Positions 17,128-25,703 of a DNA stretch of 49,530 nt are shown piece by piece (the stretch's first letter is position 1; every line of letters starts with the position of its first letter). Under the pieces are notes generated by a model. That model was not told the origin of the DNA. It saw nothing but the letters and a program-made list of their open reading frames with translations, and did not search any database. Source of the stretch: an uncultured Porphyromonadaceae bacterium (GTDB lineage Bacteria > Bacteroidota > Bacteroidia > Bacteroidales > Muribaculaceae); NCBI GenBank assembly GCA_946187345.1, contig CAMHQD010000017.1, positions 1 through 49,530 of the forward strand, given 5' to 3'. The translations under genes were made by a program, and so were the position numbers.

Positions 17128-17334
17128 ATGTCTGAGATAATTGTGCAAGTCGAGGATTCGAGTTTATTGCCTTCGTTGCGAAAGGCGATTGCGATGCTGC
17201 GTGGTGTTGTTGGCGTTAAAGTTCCTCGAGCGCCTCGTAAGTCCGGTGTTGAACTTGGTTTAGAGGATGTCAAAGCCGGCCGCATTCATGAAGTTAAAGA
17301 TGTAGATGAATTATTTGAGCAACTTGGTATATGA
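17128..17334 (+). CDS. putative type II antitoxin
   Basis: A 68-residue protein overlapping the YafQ-type toxin gene by four bases (ATGA), the usual antitoxin position. The N-terminal half (IIVQVEDSSLLPSLRKAIAMLRGVVGVKV) looks like strand-helix-strand, not the ribbon-helix-helix of DinJ/RelB. The C-terminal part (LEDVKAGRIHEVKDVDELFEQLGI) is the likely toxin-wrapping tail. Antitoxins of this shape are common in Bacteroidetes. It probably represses its own promoter, as is usual for such pairs, but no operator could be defined. The long frame extending upstream to 16954 is repeat DNA; the ATG at 17128 fits the promoter. Confidence 0.65.
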   Translation: MSEIIVQVEDSSLLPSLRKAIAMLRGVVGVKVPRAPRKSGVELGLEDVKAGRIHEVKDVDELFEQLGI

Positions 17335-17612
17335 GTTACAAGATTCAATATACGACACGTTTTAAGCGCTCCGTAAAAAAGTGTGCCAAGCGTGGCCTTG
17401 ATATGAGTCGCTTACGCAATGTTATCTCACAACTTGCCGCTTCCGGAACATTACCGGCTCAATATAAACCTCACAAATTAACAGGGACCCTGTCAGGATG
17501 TTGGGAATGTCACATTCAACCCGATTGGCTACTCGTGTGGCGTCAGGATAATGACGTACTATTGTTGATTTTTATCGATACTGGAACACATTCGGATTTA
17601 TTTGATAAATAA
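17331..17612 (+). CDS. yafQ: YafQ family type II toxin (mRNA interferase)
   Basis: A 93-residue RelE/YafQ-superfamily toxin. The residues known to be catalytic in E. coli YafQ are all present at matching positions: His48, His61, Asp65-Trp66, His87 and Phe91 (motifs KPHKLTG, CHIQPDWLLVW, DTGTHSDLF). It should cleave mRNA at the ribosome. The ATGA overlap with the antitoxin implies translational coupling. It is followed after 6 bases by a secreted-protein gene and then tatA-tatC, so its promoter may also feed the Tat genes. All key residues are intact, so it is probably active. Confidence 0.88.
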   Translation: MSYKIQYTTRFKRSVKKCAKRGLDMSRLRNVISQLAASGTLPAQYKPHKLTGTLSGCWECHIQPDWLLVWRQDNDVLLLIFIDTGTHSDLFDK

Positions 17613-17618
17613 GAAGTT

Positions 17619-18206
17619 ATGAGACGGATGTTAATGTTGCTGGTGGCGGCGATGGCGTTGACGGCGACGGCCGGCAACGCGGTGGAGCGGCGTTTGGCGC
17701 AGATACGGCAGGCCTACGACGCGCGCTTGGCGATAATGGCCAATAAACCGTTTGAAGACCAGCCGTTTGACGAAATGACGGTGACCTTTGCCGACAACCG
17801 GGCCGGCATGGGCCTGAGCGAGAGCGCTATGACCTATCACTTCATCGGAGAGGAGCCCGCCGACGACACCGGCGAGCATCCGCGCGTGCTCTACTTTGTG
17901 CAGGGCACCCTCAGCCACGCCATGGGCTCCTATAACCATTACATTGAACTGCTGTACGATGCCGAAACGGGTGCGCCGATGTTCGCGCTGGTGAAATTGC
18001 AGTTTAACGATGACACTTCCACCGAGCACTCGTTGCGCGTCTACCTCGGTGAGAACGGCCGCGTGATCAAGACGGTGCCTGCCGACTCCGGCGACTTCTT
18101 CCGACGGGTGGAGCAGACGGCGTTTGTGACCGAGTTGACCGGCCTCGATGCCGTGTTGCGCCTCTTTGACCACCATCGCGCCGTCTTCAACACAGTCTTG
18201 AAATAA
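17619..18206 (+). CDS. secreted hypothetical protein
   Basis: A 195-residue protein with a signal peptide (MRRMLMLLVAAMALTATAG). The mature part alternates strands (MTYHFIGEEP, RVLYFVQGTLSH, YIELLYDAETGAPMFALVKLQ) and ends in helices. It resembles small periplasmic proteins of unknown function in Bacteroidales; I recognise no named domain. It starts 6 bases after the toxin stop and ends 48 bases before tatA, so co-transcription with both is likely. There is no twin-arginine motif of the SRRxFLK type; the two arginines at the start (MRRMLML) are not followed by the consensus. It is probably a Sec substrate. Confidence 0.6.
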   Translation: MRRMLMLLVAAMALTATAGNAVERRLAQIRQAYDARLAIMANKPFEDQPFDEMTVTFADNRAGMGLSESAMTYHFIGEEPADDTGEHPRVLYFVQGTLSHAMGSYNHYIELLYDAETGAPMFALVKLQFNDDTSTEHSLRVYLGENGRVIKTVPADSGDFFRRVEQTAFVTELTGLDAVLRLFDHHRAVFNTVLK

Positions 18207-18225
18207 ATAACTAAGAGTTCTAAAC

Positions 18226-18254
18226 TAACGACTAATAACTAATAACTAACGACT
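18226..18254 (+). repeat. TAACGAC/TAATAAC heptamer array abutting tatA
   Basis: TAACGAC, TAATAAC, TAATAAC, TAACGAC, then T and the tatA ATG. The array ends one base before the start codon, exactly as before nuoM. Confidence 0.85.
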
Positions 18255-18464
18255 ATGATACTCGGATTATTCGGAAACATAGGTACGCCCGAACTGCTGC
18301 TCATCGGGTTTATCGTACTGCTGCTGTTTGGCGGCAAGAAACTGCCGGAATTGATGCAGGGTCTCGGCAAAGGTGTGCGTGGCTTCAAAAAGGGCCTCAA
18401 CGACGTCAAGGAAGAGATTGACCGTCCCGTTGACACCCCCGACGACAAGGAAGATGCCAAATGA
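18255..18464 (+). CDS. tatA: Sec-independent protein translocase TatA
   Basis: A 69-residue TatA/E-type protein: N-terminal membrane segment ([23 protein letters not shown]) with the FG-K-LPEL hinge, an amphipathic helix ([20 protein letters not shown]) and an acidic tail. It forms the pore for folded, twin-arginine-signal proteins. It is followed by tatC after an unusually long, repeat-filled 384-base gap. No tatB is seen, as expected for Bacteroidetes, where TatA-TatC systems are usual. Confidence 0.92.
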   Translation: MILGLFGNIGTPELLLIGFIVLLLFGGKKLPELMQGLGKGVRGFKKGLNDVKEEIDRPVDTPDDKEDAK

Positions 18465-18480
18465 TTTTTGAAATTTATAT

Positions 18481-18825
18481 CCCGTGAATTTTCGTGAATT
18501 TCCGTAAAATATTTTATTTCACCTAAATTCCGCAACTCGATATTTATCTCTCGAGAATTCTCGAAAATTTCCGAAAAAATATTGTATCTCGTAAATTTTC
18601 GTAAATCTACGTAAATTTAATTTGGTGATAATATTCTGTGAATAAAATATTTACGACAATTTACGCAAATTTACGAGAAAATTATTTTCGATAATTTTCG
18701 GAAATTTTCGTGAGAATTTTCAAGGTTGCGTATTTTAGGTTGTACTCAACAGAGGCCAAAGCCCCCTCCTTTAGGGGGGGAGCACGTTCCTTATTTATTC
18801 ACGATAATTCACGGAAATTCACGGG
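18481..18825. repeat. nested palindrome of 10-base CGTGAATTTT-type arrays between tatA and tatC
   Basis: Three nested inverted arrays. Outer: CCCGTGAATTTTCGTGAAT (from 18481) against ATTCACGGAAATTCACGGG (to 18825). Middle: CTCGAGAATTCTCGAAAATT (from 18550) against AATTTTCGGAAATTTTCGTG. Inner: CTCGTAAATTTTCGTAAAT (from 18588) against ATTTACGCAAATTTACGAG (to 18677); over 29 bases the inner arms match at 25. The right half also holds a CCCCCTCC/GGGGGGG hairpin (18762-18780). No gene is visible in this 384-base gap. Confidence 0.7.
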
Positions 18826-18848
18826 AGACAAATTCGTGATGAAAAATC

Positions 18849-19634
18849 ATGGATGGTGAGATGTCGTTTTGGGACCACTTGGAGGCGTTGCGCGGCGTGT
18901 TGCTGCGCATCGTCGGTGTGGTCGTTGTGCTCACCATGGTGTCGTTCTCGCTGATGCCGCAGGTGTTTGACACGGTAATCCTCGGACCGACCCACGGCGA
19001 CTTTGTGCTCTATCGGTTGTTTGAGAGGATGACCGCCGCCGTGCCGTGGTTGCCGCAGTTCACCACCGAGGGGTTTGAGTATCGGCTGATGACAATCGAG
19101 GTGCCGAGCCAATTTTTTATTCACTTGAGCACGAGTGCCTATCTGGCGGTGCTGCTGGCGCTGCCGGTGGCGGTGTGGCTGTTGTGGGGGTTTGTGGAGC
19201 CGGCGCTCTACGACAACGAGCGCGGCAGCGTGGCCACGGCGATGGGCATGAGCACGCTGATGTTCTATCTGGGAATGGCAGTGGGATATGTGTTGGTGTT
19301 TCCCGTCACGTTCCGCTTCTTGGCTGAGTATCGCGTGAGCGAACTGGTTGACGCGCGTTTCACGCTCGATAACTACTTGGAACTGATGGTGACATTGCTG
19401 CTGGTGATGGGGCTGGTGTTTGAGTTGCCGCTGCTGTGCTGGCTGCTGGGGCGTTTGGGCATTTTGCGCCGCGAGTTCTTCGGCAAGTGGCGTCGCCACG
19501 CTGTGGTGGCGCTGCTGGTGTTGGCGGCTCTGGTGACGCCCACGGGCGACCCGTTCACGCTACTGGTGGTGTTCCTGCCCATCTATCTGCTCTATGAGGC
19601 CAGCGCCTGGCTGGTGCCGCCCGGTAATTTATAA
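18849..19634 (+). CDS. tatC: Sec-independent protein translocase TatC
   Basis: A 261-residue protein with six hydrophobic segments, the receptor for twin-arginine signal peptides. Conserved features: the N-terminal SFWDHLEALR, the FVEPALYDNER loop, the F-V-FPVTFRFL segment, VFELPLL, and RRHAVVALLVLAALVTPTGDPFT. The usual H-L-x-E-L-R signature reads HLEALR, so the conserved glutamate is Ala here and a Glu sits one place earlier. The ATG at 18849 follows directly after the palindromic repeats. The nuo promoter lies 108 bases after its stop. Confidence 0.92.
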   Translation: MDGEMSFWDHLEALRGVLLRIVGVVVVLTMVSFSLMPQVFDTVILGPTHGDFVLYRLFERMTAAVPWLPQFTTEGFEYRLMTIEVPSQFFIHLSTSAYLAVLLALPVAVWLLWGFVEPALYDNERGSVATAMGMSTLMFYLGMAVGYVLVFPVTFRFLAEYRVSELVDARFTLDNYLELMVTLLLVMGLVFELPLLCWLLGRLGILRREFFGKWRRHAVVALLVLAALVTPTGDPFTLLVVFLPIYLLYEASAWLVPPGNL

Positions 19635-19642
19635 TTGCCGTC

Positions 19643-19685
19643 TTAGGACTCTAAGAGTTTTAAGAGTCTTAAGAAAACTAAGAAA
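19643..19685 (+). repeat. 9-base TAAGAGTTT array
   Basis: Four to five degenerate nonamers (TAAGAGTTT, TAAGAGTCT, TAAGAAAAC) directly after the tatC stop codon. Confidence 0.75.
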
Positions 19686-19741
19686 CGGCCACAAAAAATC
19701 GGCTTGTTTCTTTTTCACGATAATCTTTTTTTGGTGGGAAG

Positions 19742-19773
19742 TTTGTTGGGTTGCGGATTTTTTGGTAATTTTG
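19742..19773 (+). promoter_or_regulatory. promoter of the nuo-atp operon
   Basis: TTTG (19742-19745), 20 bases, TAATTTTG (19766-19773), a perfect Bacteroidetes vegetative promoter. Start of transcription is expected near 19780, giving a leader of about 140 nt that contains the TAGCATG array at 19844-19871. No comparable promoter was seen in the short gaps further down the cluster. Confidence 0.65.
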
Positions 19774-19843
19774 CAACGCGATAGAGGCTTCTCGCGCTTG
19801 CCTCGCTGCCCGAAGCCGGGTTAACGCGGTGATAGCGAGATGA

Positions 19844-19871
19844 TAGCACGTAGCATGTAGCACGTAGCATG
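19844..19871 (+). repeat. TAGCATG heptamer array in the nuoA leader
   Basis: TAGCACG, TAGCATG, TAGCACG, TAGCATG, then CAGCA. Lies in the expected 5' untranslated region of nuoA, 52 bases before the ATG. Confidence 0.85.
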
Positions 19872-19923
19872 CAGCAAAAGGCAGTTAATTGAGACAAAAC
19901 TACATATCTATCAATACTGATTT

Positions 19924-20298
19924 ATGGATATATCAATATTCGGTATTCAGGGTACGACGCTCGCCGTGACGGCCGCCTTAACAGCTGTGGTTCTCGTGGT
20001 GGGTGCGCTCGTCATTGCCCGGTTGGTGGGCCCTCGCAGTTACACGCAGATGAAGGGTGAGCCTTATGAGTGCGGTATCCCGTCGCGTGGCGACTCGATG
20101 GCGCAGTTTCATGTGGGTTACTACTTGTTTGCGATTCTGTTCTTGATGTTCGACGTCGAGACGGTGTTTCTCTTCCCGTGGGCGGTGATTTGCCGCACGT
20201 TGGGCGACAGCGCGCTGCCGGCGGTGGGCACCTTCCTTGTTATTCTTGCATTGGGCCTGGCCTACGCCTGGCGGAAAGGAGCGTTGCGATGGAAGTGA
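19924..20298 (+). CDS. nuoA: NADH-quinone oxidoreductase subunit A
   Basis: A 124-residue membrane subunit of complex I with three hydrophobic helices. The signatures GEPYECGIPS (loop, conserved Cys) and FLMFDVETVFLFPW (second helix) are clear. It sits at the join of the peripheral and membrane arms near the quinone site. It overlaps nuoB by 10 bases, so the two are translationally coupled. First gene of the block; the promoter is at 19742. Confidence 0.95.
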   Translation: MDISIFGIQGTTLAVTAALTAVVLVVGALVIARLVGPRSYTQMKGEPYECGIPSRGDSMAQFHVGYYLFAILFLMFDVETVFLFPWAVICRTLGDSALPAVGTFLVILALGLAYAWRKGALRWK

Positions 20299-20885
20299 AA
20301 ATCAAGAGCATGAAGCACGAGGACTTCAAGGACAACGAGTATATCGACGGCCTCGTGGAGCAGTTGCGTGCCTCCGGCACCAACATCGTTGTGGGCAAAC
20401 TTGACCAACTGATTAACTGGGGTATCAGCAACTCGCTGTGGCCGTTCTGCTTCGGCACGAGTTGCTGCGCGATTGAGTTTATGTGCTTGGGCGCCGCGCG
20501 CTACGACATGGCACGTTTCGGCTTTGAGGTGGCTCGCAACAGCCCGCGTCAGGCCGATTATATTATGTGTCAGGGCACCATCACCTATCGCATGGCTCCG
20601 GTGTTGAAGCGCCTTTACGAGCAGATGGCCGAGCCGAAGTATGTGATCGCGTGTGGCGGCTGCGCCGTCAGTGGCGGTCCGTTCAAGAACAGTTATTGTG
20701 TCGTCAAGGGTATCGATGAGATTATCCCGGTGGACGTGTATGTGCCAGGCTGCCCGCCGCGTCCCGAGGCGTTCTTCTACGGCCTGATGCAGTTGCAGCG
20801 CAAAATCAAGGTGCAGAAATACTTCGGTGGCGTGAACCGCAAGGAGAAGTTTGACGAGGCCCTCGCGCAACCCGAAAGCATGTAG
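20289..20885 (+). CDS. nuoB: NADH-quinone oxidoreductase subunit B
   Basis: A 198-residue iron-sulfur subunit that carries cluster N2, the immediate electron donor to quinone. The four ligands are Cys59-Cys60 (GTSCCAIEF), Cys125 (GGCAVSGG) and Cys155 (VPGCPPRPE). The ATG at 20289 overlaps the end of nuoA; the frame is open further upstream, but this start fits the family. The last codons AGC ATG TAG are repeat units: the stop codon is the first TAG of a TAGCATG array. Confidence 0.95.
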   Translation: MEVKIKSMKHEDFKDNEYIDGLVEQLRASGTNIVVGKLDQLINWGISNSLWPFCFGTSCCAIEFMCLGAARYDMARFGFEVARNSPRQADYIMCQGTITYRMAPVLKRLYEQMAEPKYVIACGGCAVSGGPFKNSYCVVKGIDEIIPVDVYVPGCPPRPEAFFYGLMQLQRKIKVQKYFGGVNRKEKFDEALAQPESM

Positions 20886-20927
20886 CATGTAGCATATAGC
20901 ATATAGCATGTAGCATGTAGCATGTAG
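20883..20927 (+). repeat. TAGCATG heptamer array starting on the nuoB stop codon
   Basis: Six TAGCATR units plus a final TAG, 20883-20927. The first TAG is the nuoB stop. With period 7 the array puts TAG and ATG in all three frames. Confidence 0.9.
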
Positions 20928-20946
20928 TTAATAACCACAACCTCTA

Positions 20947-20980
20947 TACTTCGTACTTTGTACTTCGTACTTCGTACTTA
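20947..20980 (+). repeat. TACTTCG heptamer array before nuoCD
   Basis: TACTTCG, TACTTTG, TACTTCG, TACTTCG, TACTTA; ends 11 bases before the nuoCD start codon. Confidence 0.85.
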
Positions 20981-20991
20981 ATTTATTCAAC

Positions 20992-22638
20992 ATGGACGAG
21001 TTGAAAGACAAGATATTGGCGTTGTGCCCCCAAGCGGAGGCCGACACGAGCGGCGAGTTGCTGCTGGTGACGGTGCCCGATGCCGCGTGGCACGCGCTGG
21101 CCGTGGCGCTCAAGGAGCAACTGGGCTTCGACTACCTTACCGCCCTGGTGGGTATGGACTGGAAGACGTCGCTGGGCTGCTACTATTACTTGACCAATAG
21201 CGCGACGCAAGAGATGCTCCACGTGCGCGTCGAGACCGCCGACCGCAAGCAGCCCGTGCTGCACAGTGTGGCCGACGTGTGGAGCGTGGCCAACTTCCAG
21301 GAGCGCGAGGTCTACGACTTCTACGGCATCGCCTTCATCGGTCACCCCGATATGCGCCGCTTCTTCCTGCGCAACGACTGGGTGGGACACCCCCTGCGCA
21401 AGGACTACGACGCGAGCGACGAACTAAATCCGCTGCGCCTCACCGACGAGCAAAACGAGGACGACACGCAGCGCTGGGTCGAGGACGGGAAAGGTCGCGT
21501 GACCGTGGTCAAAGACAAGGTGTTCGCTGACGATGAGTATGTGATCAACGTCGGTCCGCAGCACCCCAGTACCCACGGCGTGATGCGCTACCGCGTGAGC
21601 CTCGACGGCGAGGTGGTGAAGAAGGTGGACGTCGTCAGCGGCTATATCCACCGTGGCATCGAAAAACTGTGTGAGAACCTCACTTACATGCAGACGCTGC
21701 TCTACACCGAGCGTATGGACTATATGAGCGCGATGCAGAACCGCCACTGCCTGTGCTTGTGCCTGGAGAAGGCCCTCGGCATCGAGGTGCCGCGCCGCGC
21801 CGAACTCATCCGCCTGATGATGGACGAGTTGATGCGCCTGAGCAGCCACCTGCTCAGTTACGGCTGCTTGACGATGGACCAGGGCGCGACCACGGCGTTC
21901 TTCTACGGCTTCCGTGACCGCGAGTTGATTTATGATATTTTCGACAAGACTTGCGGCGCGCGCATGTCGATGAGTTACCATACCATCGGCGGTGTGGTGG
22001 CCGATGTTCATCCCGACTTTGTGGCCGACGTGCGCCACGCCTGCGACGTGATCGAGAAGAACCTGGCGGAGTATCACCAGTTGTTCACCGGCAATGTGAT
22101 TGCCCGCAACCGTATGGTGGGCGTGGGACTGTTGAGCCGCGAGCAGGCGTTGGACTACGCCATTACAGGCCCGAGCGGCCGCGCCAGCGGCGTGAGTTGC
22201 GACGTGCGCAAGAAGCACCCCTACTCGCTCTACTCTGAGTTTGAGTTTGACGAGGTGACGCGCACCGAGGGCGACTCAATGGCGCGCTATATGGTGCGTA
22301 TGGATGAGATGGTGCAAAGCATCAAGATTTTGCGTCAGGCCTGCGATAAACTGGAGGCCGAGGAAGGCAATGAGTATTGCGCCAAGGTGCCCAAGGTGAT
22401 TAAGTTGCCCGAGGGACACTGGTATCAGCAAGTGGAGGCCAGCCGCGGCGCCTTTGGCGTCTATGTGGAGGCTGACCAGGAGAGCAAGCCCTTCCAGAAG
22501 CCTTATCGCATGCACTTCCAGAGTCCGTGCTTCAACCTGGTGGGAGTGGTGGACCTCACGTGCCGCGATAATCTGGTGGCGGACTTGATTACCATCACGG
22601 CATCTATCGACTTTGTGATTCCTGATATCGACCGCTAA
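20992..22638 (+). CDS. nuoCD: NADH-quinone oxidoreductase subunits C and D, fused
   Basis: A 548-residue natural fusion. Residues 1-150 are NuoC (30-kDa subunit; EREVYDFYGI at 104-113 and the signature HPLRKDY at 133-139). A ~35-residue acidic linker leads to NuoD (49-kDa subunit) from about 182 (INVGPQHPSTHGV, DVVSGYIHRGIEK, DQGATTAFFYGFRDRE, GPSGRASGVSCDVR). NuoD forms the quinone pocket with NuoB. C-D fusion is also known in E. coli and is usual in Bacteroidales. It lies between repeat arrays upstream and nuoH 16 bases downstream. Confidence 0.95.
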   Translation: MDELKDKILALCPQAEADTSGELLLVTVPDAAWHALAVALKEQLGFDYLTALVGMDWKTSLGCYYYLTNSATQEMLHVRVETADRKQPVLHSVADVWSVANFQEREVYDFYGIAFIGHPDMRRFFLRNDWVGHPLRKDYDASDELNPLRLTDEQNEDDTQRWVEDGKGRVTVVKDKVFADDEYVINVGPQHPSTHGVMRYRVSLDGEVVKKVDVVSGYIHRGIEKLCENLTYMQTLLYTERMDYMSAMQNRHCLCLCLEKALGIEVPRRAELIRLMMDELMRLSSHLLSYGCLTMDQGATTAFFYGFRDRELIYDIFDKTCGARMSMSYHTIGGVVADVHPDFVADVRHACDVIEKNLAEYHQLFTGNVIARNRMVGVGLLSREQALDYAITGPSGRASGVSCDVRKKHPYSLYSEFEFDEVTRTEGDSMARYMVRMDEMVQSIKILRQACDKLEAEEGNEYCAKVPKVIKLPEGHWYQQVEASRGAFGVYVEADQESKPFQKPYRMHFQSPCFNLVGVVDLTCRDNLVADLITITASIDFVIPDIDR

Positions 22639-22654
22639 TAAAACGAACAACGAT

Positions 22655-23737
22655 ATGTTTGATTTGACAATAGTGACTAACTGGGTGCACGATTTGCTGA
22701 CGGGGTGGATGCCCTCGATGCCGTGGCTGGTGACTACCATCGAGTGTGTGCTGGTGGGGCTGTTCCTGCTGGTGGCCTACTCGGTGATTGCGATGATTTA
22801 CATCATGTATGAGCGCTGGGTGTGTGCCTGGATACAGTGCCGCTTGGGCCCGAACCGTGTGGGTCCGAAGGGAACCCTGCAGATTTTTGCCGACGTGATC
22901 AAGATTCTGCAGAAGGAGATTATCCGCCTGTGGAGCACCGATAGGTTCTTGTTCTACCTGGCGCCGTTCCTGGTTGTGACGGCGAGCGTGCTGACGTTCG
23001 CGTGTCTGCCGTGGGGCAAGGGCTTCCAGATTATTGACTTCAACATCGGCGTGTTCTTCATCGTGGCCGTGTCGGGCATCGGTGTGCTGGGCGTACTGCT
23101 GGCCGGCTGGTCGAGCAATAGCAAGTATTCGCTGCTGGGCGCGATGCGCTCCGGCGCCCAGATGATCAGTTACGAGTTGAGCGTGGGCTTCAGCGTGCTG
23201 ACGATTGTGTGCCTTGCCGGCACAATGAGCATCACCGGCATCGTTGAGGCGCAGGCCGACGGATGGTTCCTTTTCAAGGGGCACCTGCCGGCACTGCTCG
23301 CGTTCATTATTTATATTATAGCGGCAAATGCCGAGAACAACCGCGGCCCGTTTGACTTGCCCGAGGCCGAGCATGAGTTGACGGCCGGTTACCACACCGA
23401 GTATTCAGGTATCCACTACGGCCTGTTCTATCTGGCCGAGTACCTGAACCTGTTTGTGGTGAGCGGCATCGCGGCGCTGTTGTTCCTGGGCGGATGGATG
23501 CCGTTGCACGTGCCGGGCTGGGAAGGCTTCAACACCGTGATGGACTATATCCCGAGCACGTTGTGGTTCCTGGGCAAGGCGTTCTTCATGACGTTTGTGT
23601 TCATGTGGATCCGCTGGTCGTTCCCGCGCGTGCGCATCGACCAACTGTTGGCTCTCGAGTGGCGCTACCTGATGCCCATCGGCCTGGTGAACCTGGTGGT
23701 GATGGCCGTGGTGGTGACCCAAGGTTGGCATTTCTAA
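22655..23737 (+). CDS. nuoH: NADH-quinone oxidoreductase subunit H
   Basis: A 360-residue membrane protein with about eight helices, forming part of the quinone channel and its link to proton pumping. Characteristic parts: ERWVCAWIQCRLGPNRVGPKG, the acidic loop ENNRGPFDLPEAEHELTAGYHTEYSG, and the C-terminal MWIRWSFPRVRIDQLLALEWRYLMPIGL. The ATP synthase genes begin 39 bases later, with an AATCGAA repeat array in the gap, instead of the expected nuoI. Confidence 0.95.
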   Translation: MFDLTIVTNWVHDLLTGWMPSMPWLVTTIECVLVGLFLLVAYSVIAMIYIMYERWVCAWIQCRLGPNRVGPKGTLQIFADVIKILQKEIIRLWSTDRFLFYLAPFLVVTASVLTFACLPWGKGFQIIDFNIGVFFIVAVSGIGVLGVLLAGWSSNSKYSLLGAMRSGAQMISYELSVGFSVLTIVCLAGTMSITGIVEAQADGWFLFKGHLPALLAFIIYIIAANAENNRGPFDLPEAEHELTAGYHTEYSGIHYGLFYLAEYLNLFVVSGIAALLFLGGWMPLHVPGWEGFNTVMDYIPSTLWFLGKAFFMTFVFMWIRWSFPRVRIDQLLALEWRYLMPIGLVNLVVMAVVVTQGWHF

Positions 23738-23740
23738 AAC

Positions 23741-23764
23741 AATCGAATAATCGAACAATCGAAA
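23741..23764 (+). repeat. 8-base AATCGAAN array between nuoH and atpD
   Basis: AATCGAAT, AATCGAAC, AATCGAAA; begins 3 bases after the nuoH stop and ends 12 bases before the atpD start. It fills the exact junction of nuo and atp genes. Confidence 0.85.
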
Positions 23765-23767
23765 TAA

Positions 23768-25282
<1,515 letters not shown>

Positions 25283-25358
25283 TTCTAATTCTAAGAATTC
25301 TAAGAATTCTAAGATTTCTAAGAATTCAAAGAGTTAGTAATACGGTCAACGGTAAACC
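25283..25358 (+). repeat. TTCTAAGAA nonamer array plus two GGTNAAC units between atpD and atpC
   Basis: TTCTAAGAA-type units with period 9 run from the atpD stop to about 25330. GGTCAAC-GGTAAAC follows at 25344-25357, 16 bases before the atpC ATG. Two different families are juxtaposed in one gap. Confidence 0.8.
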
Positions 25359-25373
25359 TTTCATAATAAGACG

Positions 25374-25610
25374 ATGACACTCAAGATTATATCTGCCGAA
25401 CAGGTGGAGTTTGACGGCGAGGTGTCGCAGGTGACGCTGCCCGGCGAGTTGGGCAGTTTCCAGGTGCTTCGCGGCCACGCGGCGATGATTGCCGCGTTGC
25501 AGCCCGGCACGGCGACCTACACTCCGGTTGACGGCGCGACAGTGAGCCGTGACATTGCCGGCGGTGTGGCCGATGTGAAGAACGATGTGGTGAGCGTGTG
25601 CCTCTTCTGA
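25374..25610 (+). CDS. atpC: F1Fo ATP synthase subunit epsilon (short form)
   Basis: A 78-residue protein with only the N-terminal beta-sandwich domain (LKIISAEQVEFDGEVSQVTLPGELGSFQVLRGHAAMIAALQPG). The C-terminal helix pair that inhibits ATP hydrolysis in E. coli (total about 138 residues) is absent. Short epsilon subunits are known in Bacteroidetes, so this is probably not a truncation. It links gamma to the c-ring. Confidence 0.9.
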   Translation: MTLKIISAEQVEFDGEVSQVTLPGELGSFQVLRGHAAMIAALQPGTATYTPVDGATVSRDIAGGVADVKNDVVSVCLF

Positions 25611-25636
25611 GGTGTGTGCCTTGCCCGACAACAAAT

Positions 25637-25688
25637 TTCGTTTTTCGTTTTTCGTTTTTCGGTAAACGGTTAACGGTCAACGGTAAAC
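25637..25688 (+). repeat. CGTTTTT and GGTNAAC heptamer arrays between atpC and atpB
   Basis: Three CGTTTTT units (25639-25659) run directly into GGTAAAC, GGTTAAC, GGTCAAC, GGTAAAC (25661-25688). The atpB ATG follows 15 bases after the last unit. Confidence 0.9.
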
Positions 25689-25703
25689 TTTTCACAAAAG
25701 ATA

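Noticed and set aside
20883-20980. CRISPR array
   Set aside because: The short repeats are contiguous tandem heptamers without spacers, repeat lengths are far below CRISPR size, and no cas gene is present.
25374-25610. Truncated, broken atpC
   Set aside because: The 78-residue form has a complete beta-sandwich domain and a proper stop, and short epsilon subunits are known in Bacteroidetes; no frameshifted remainder follows.
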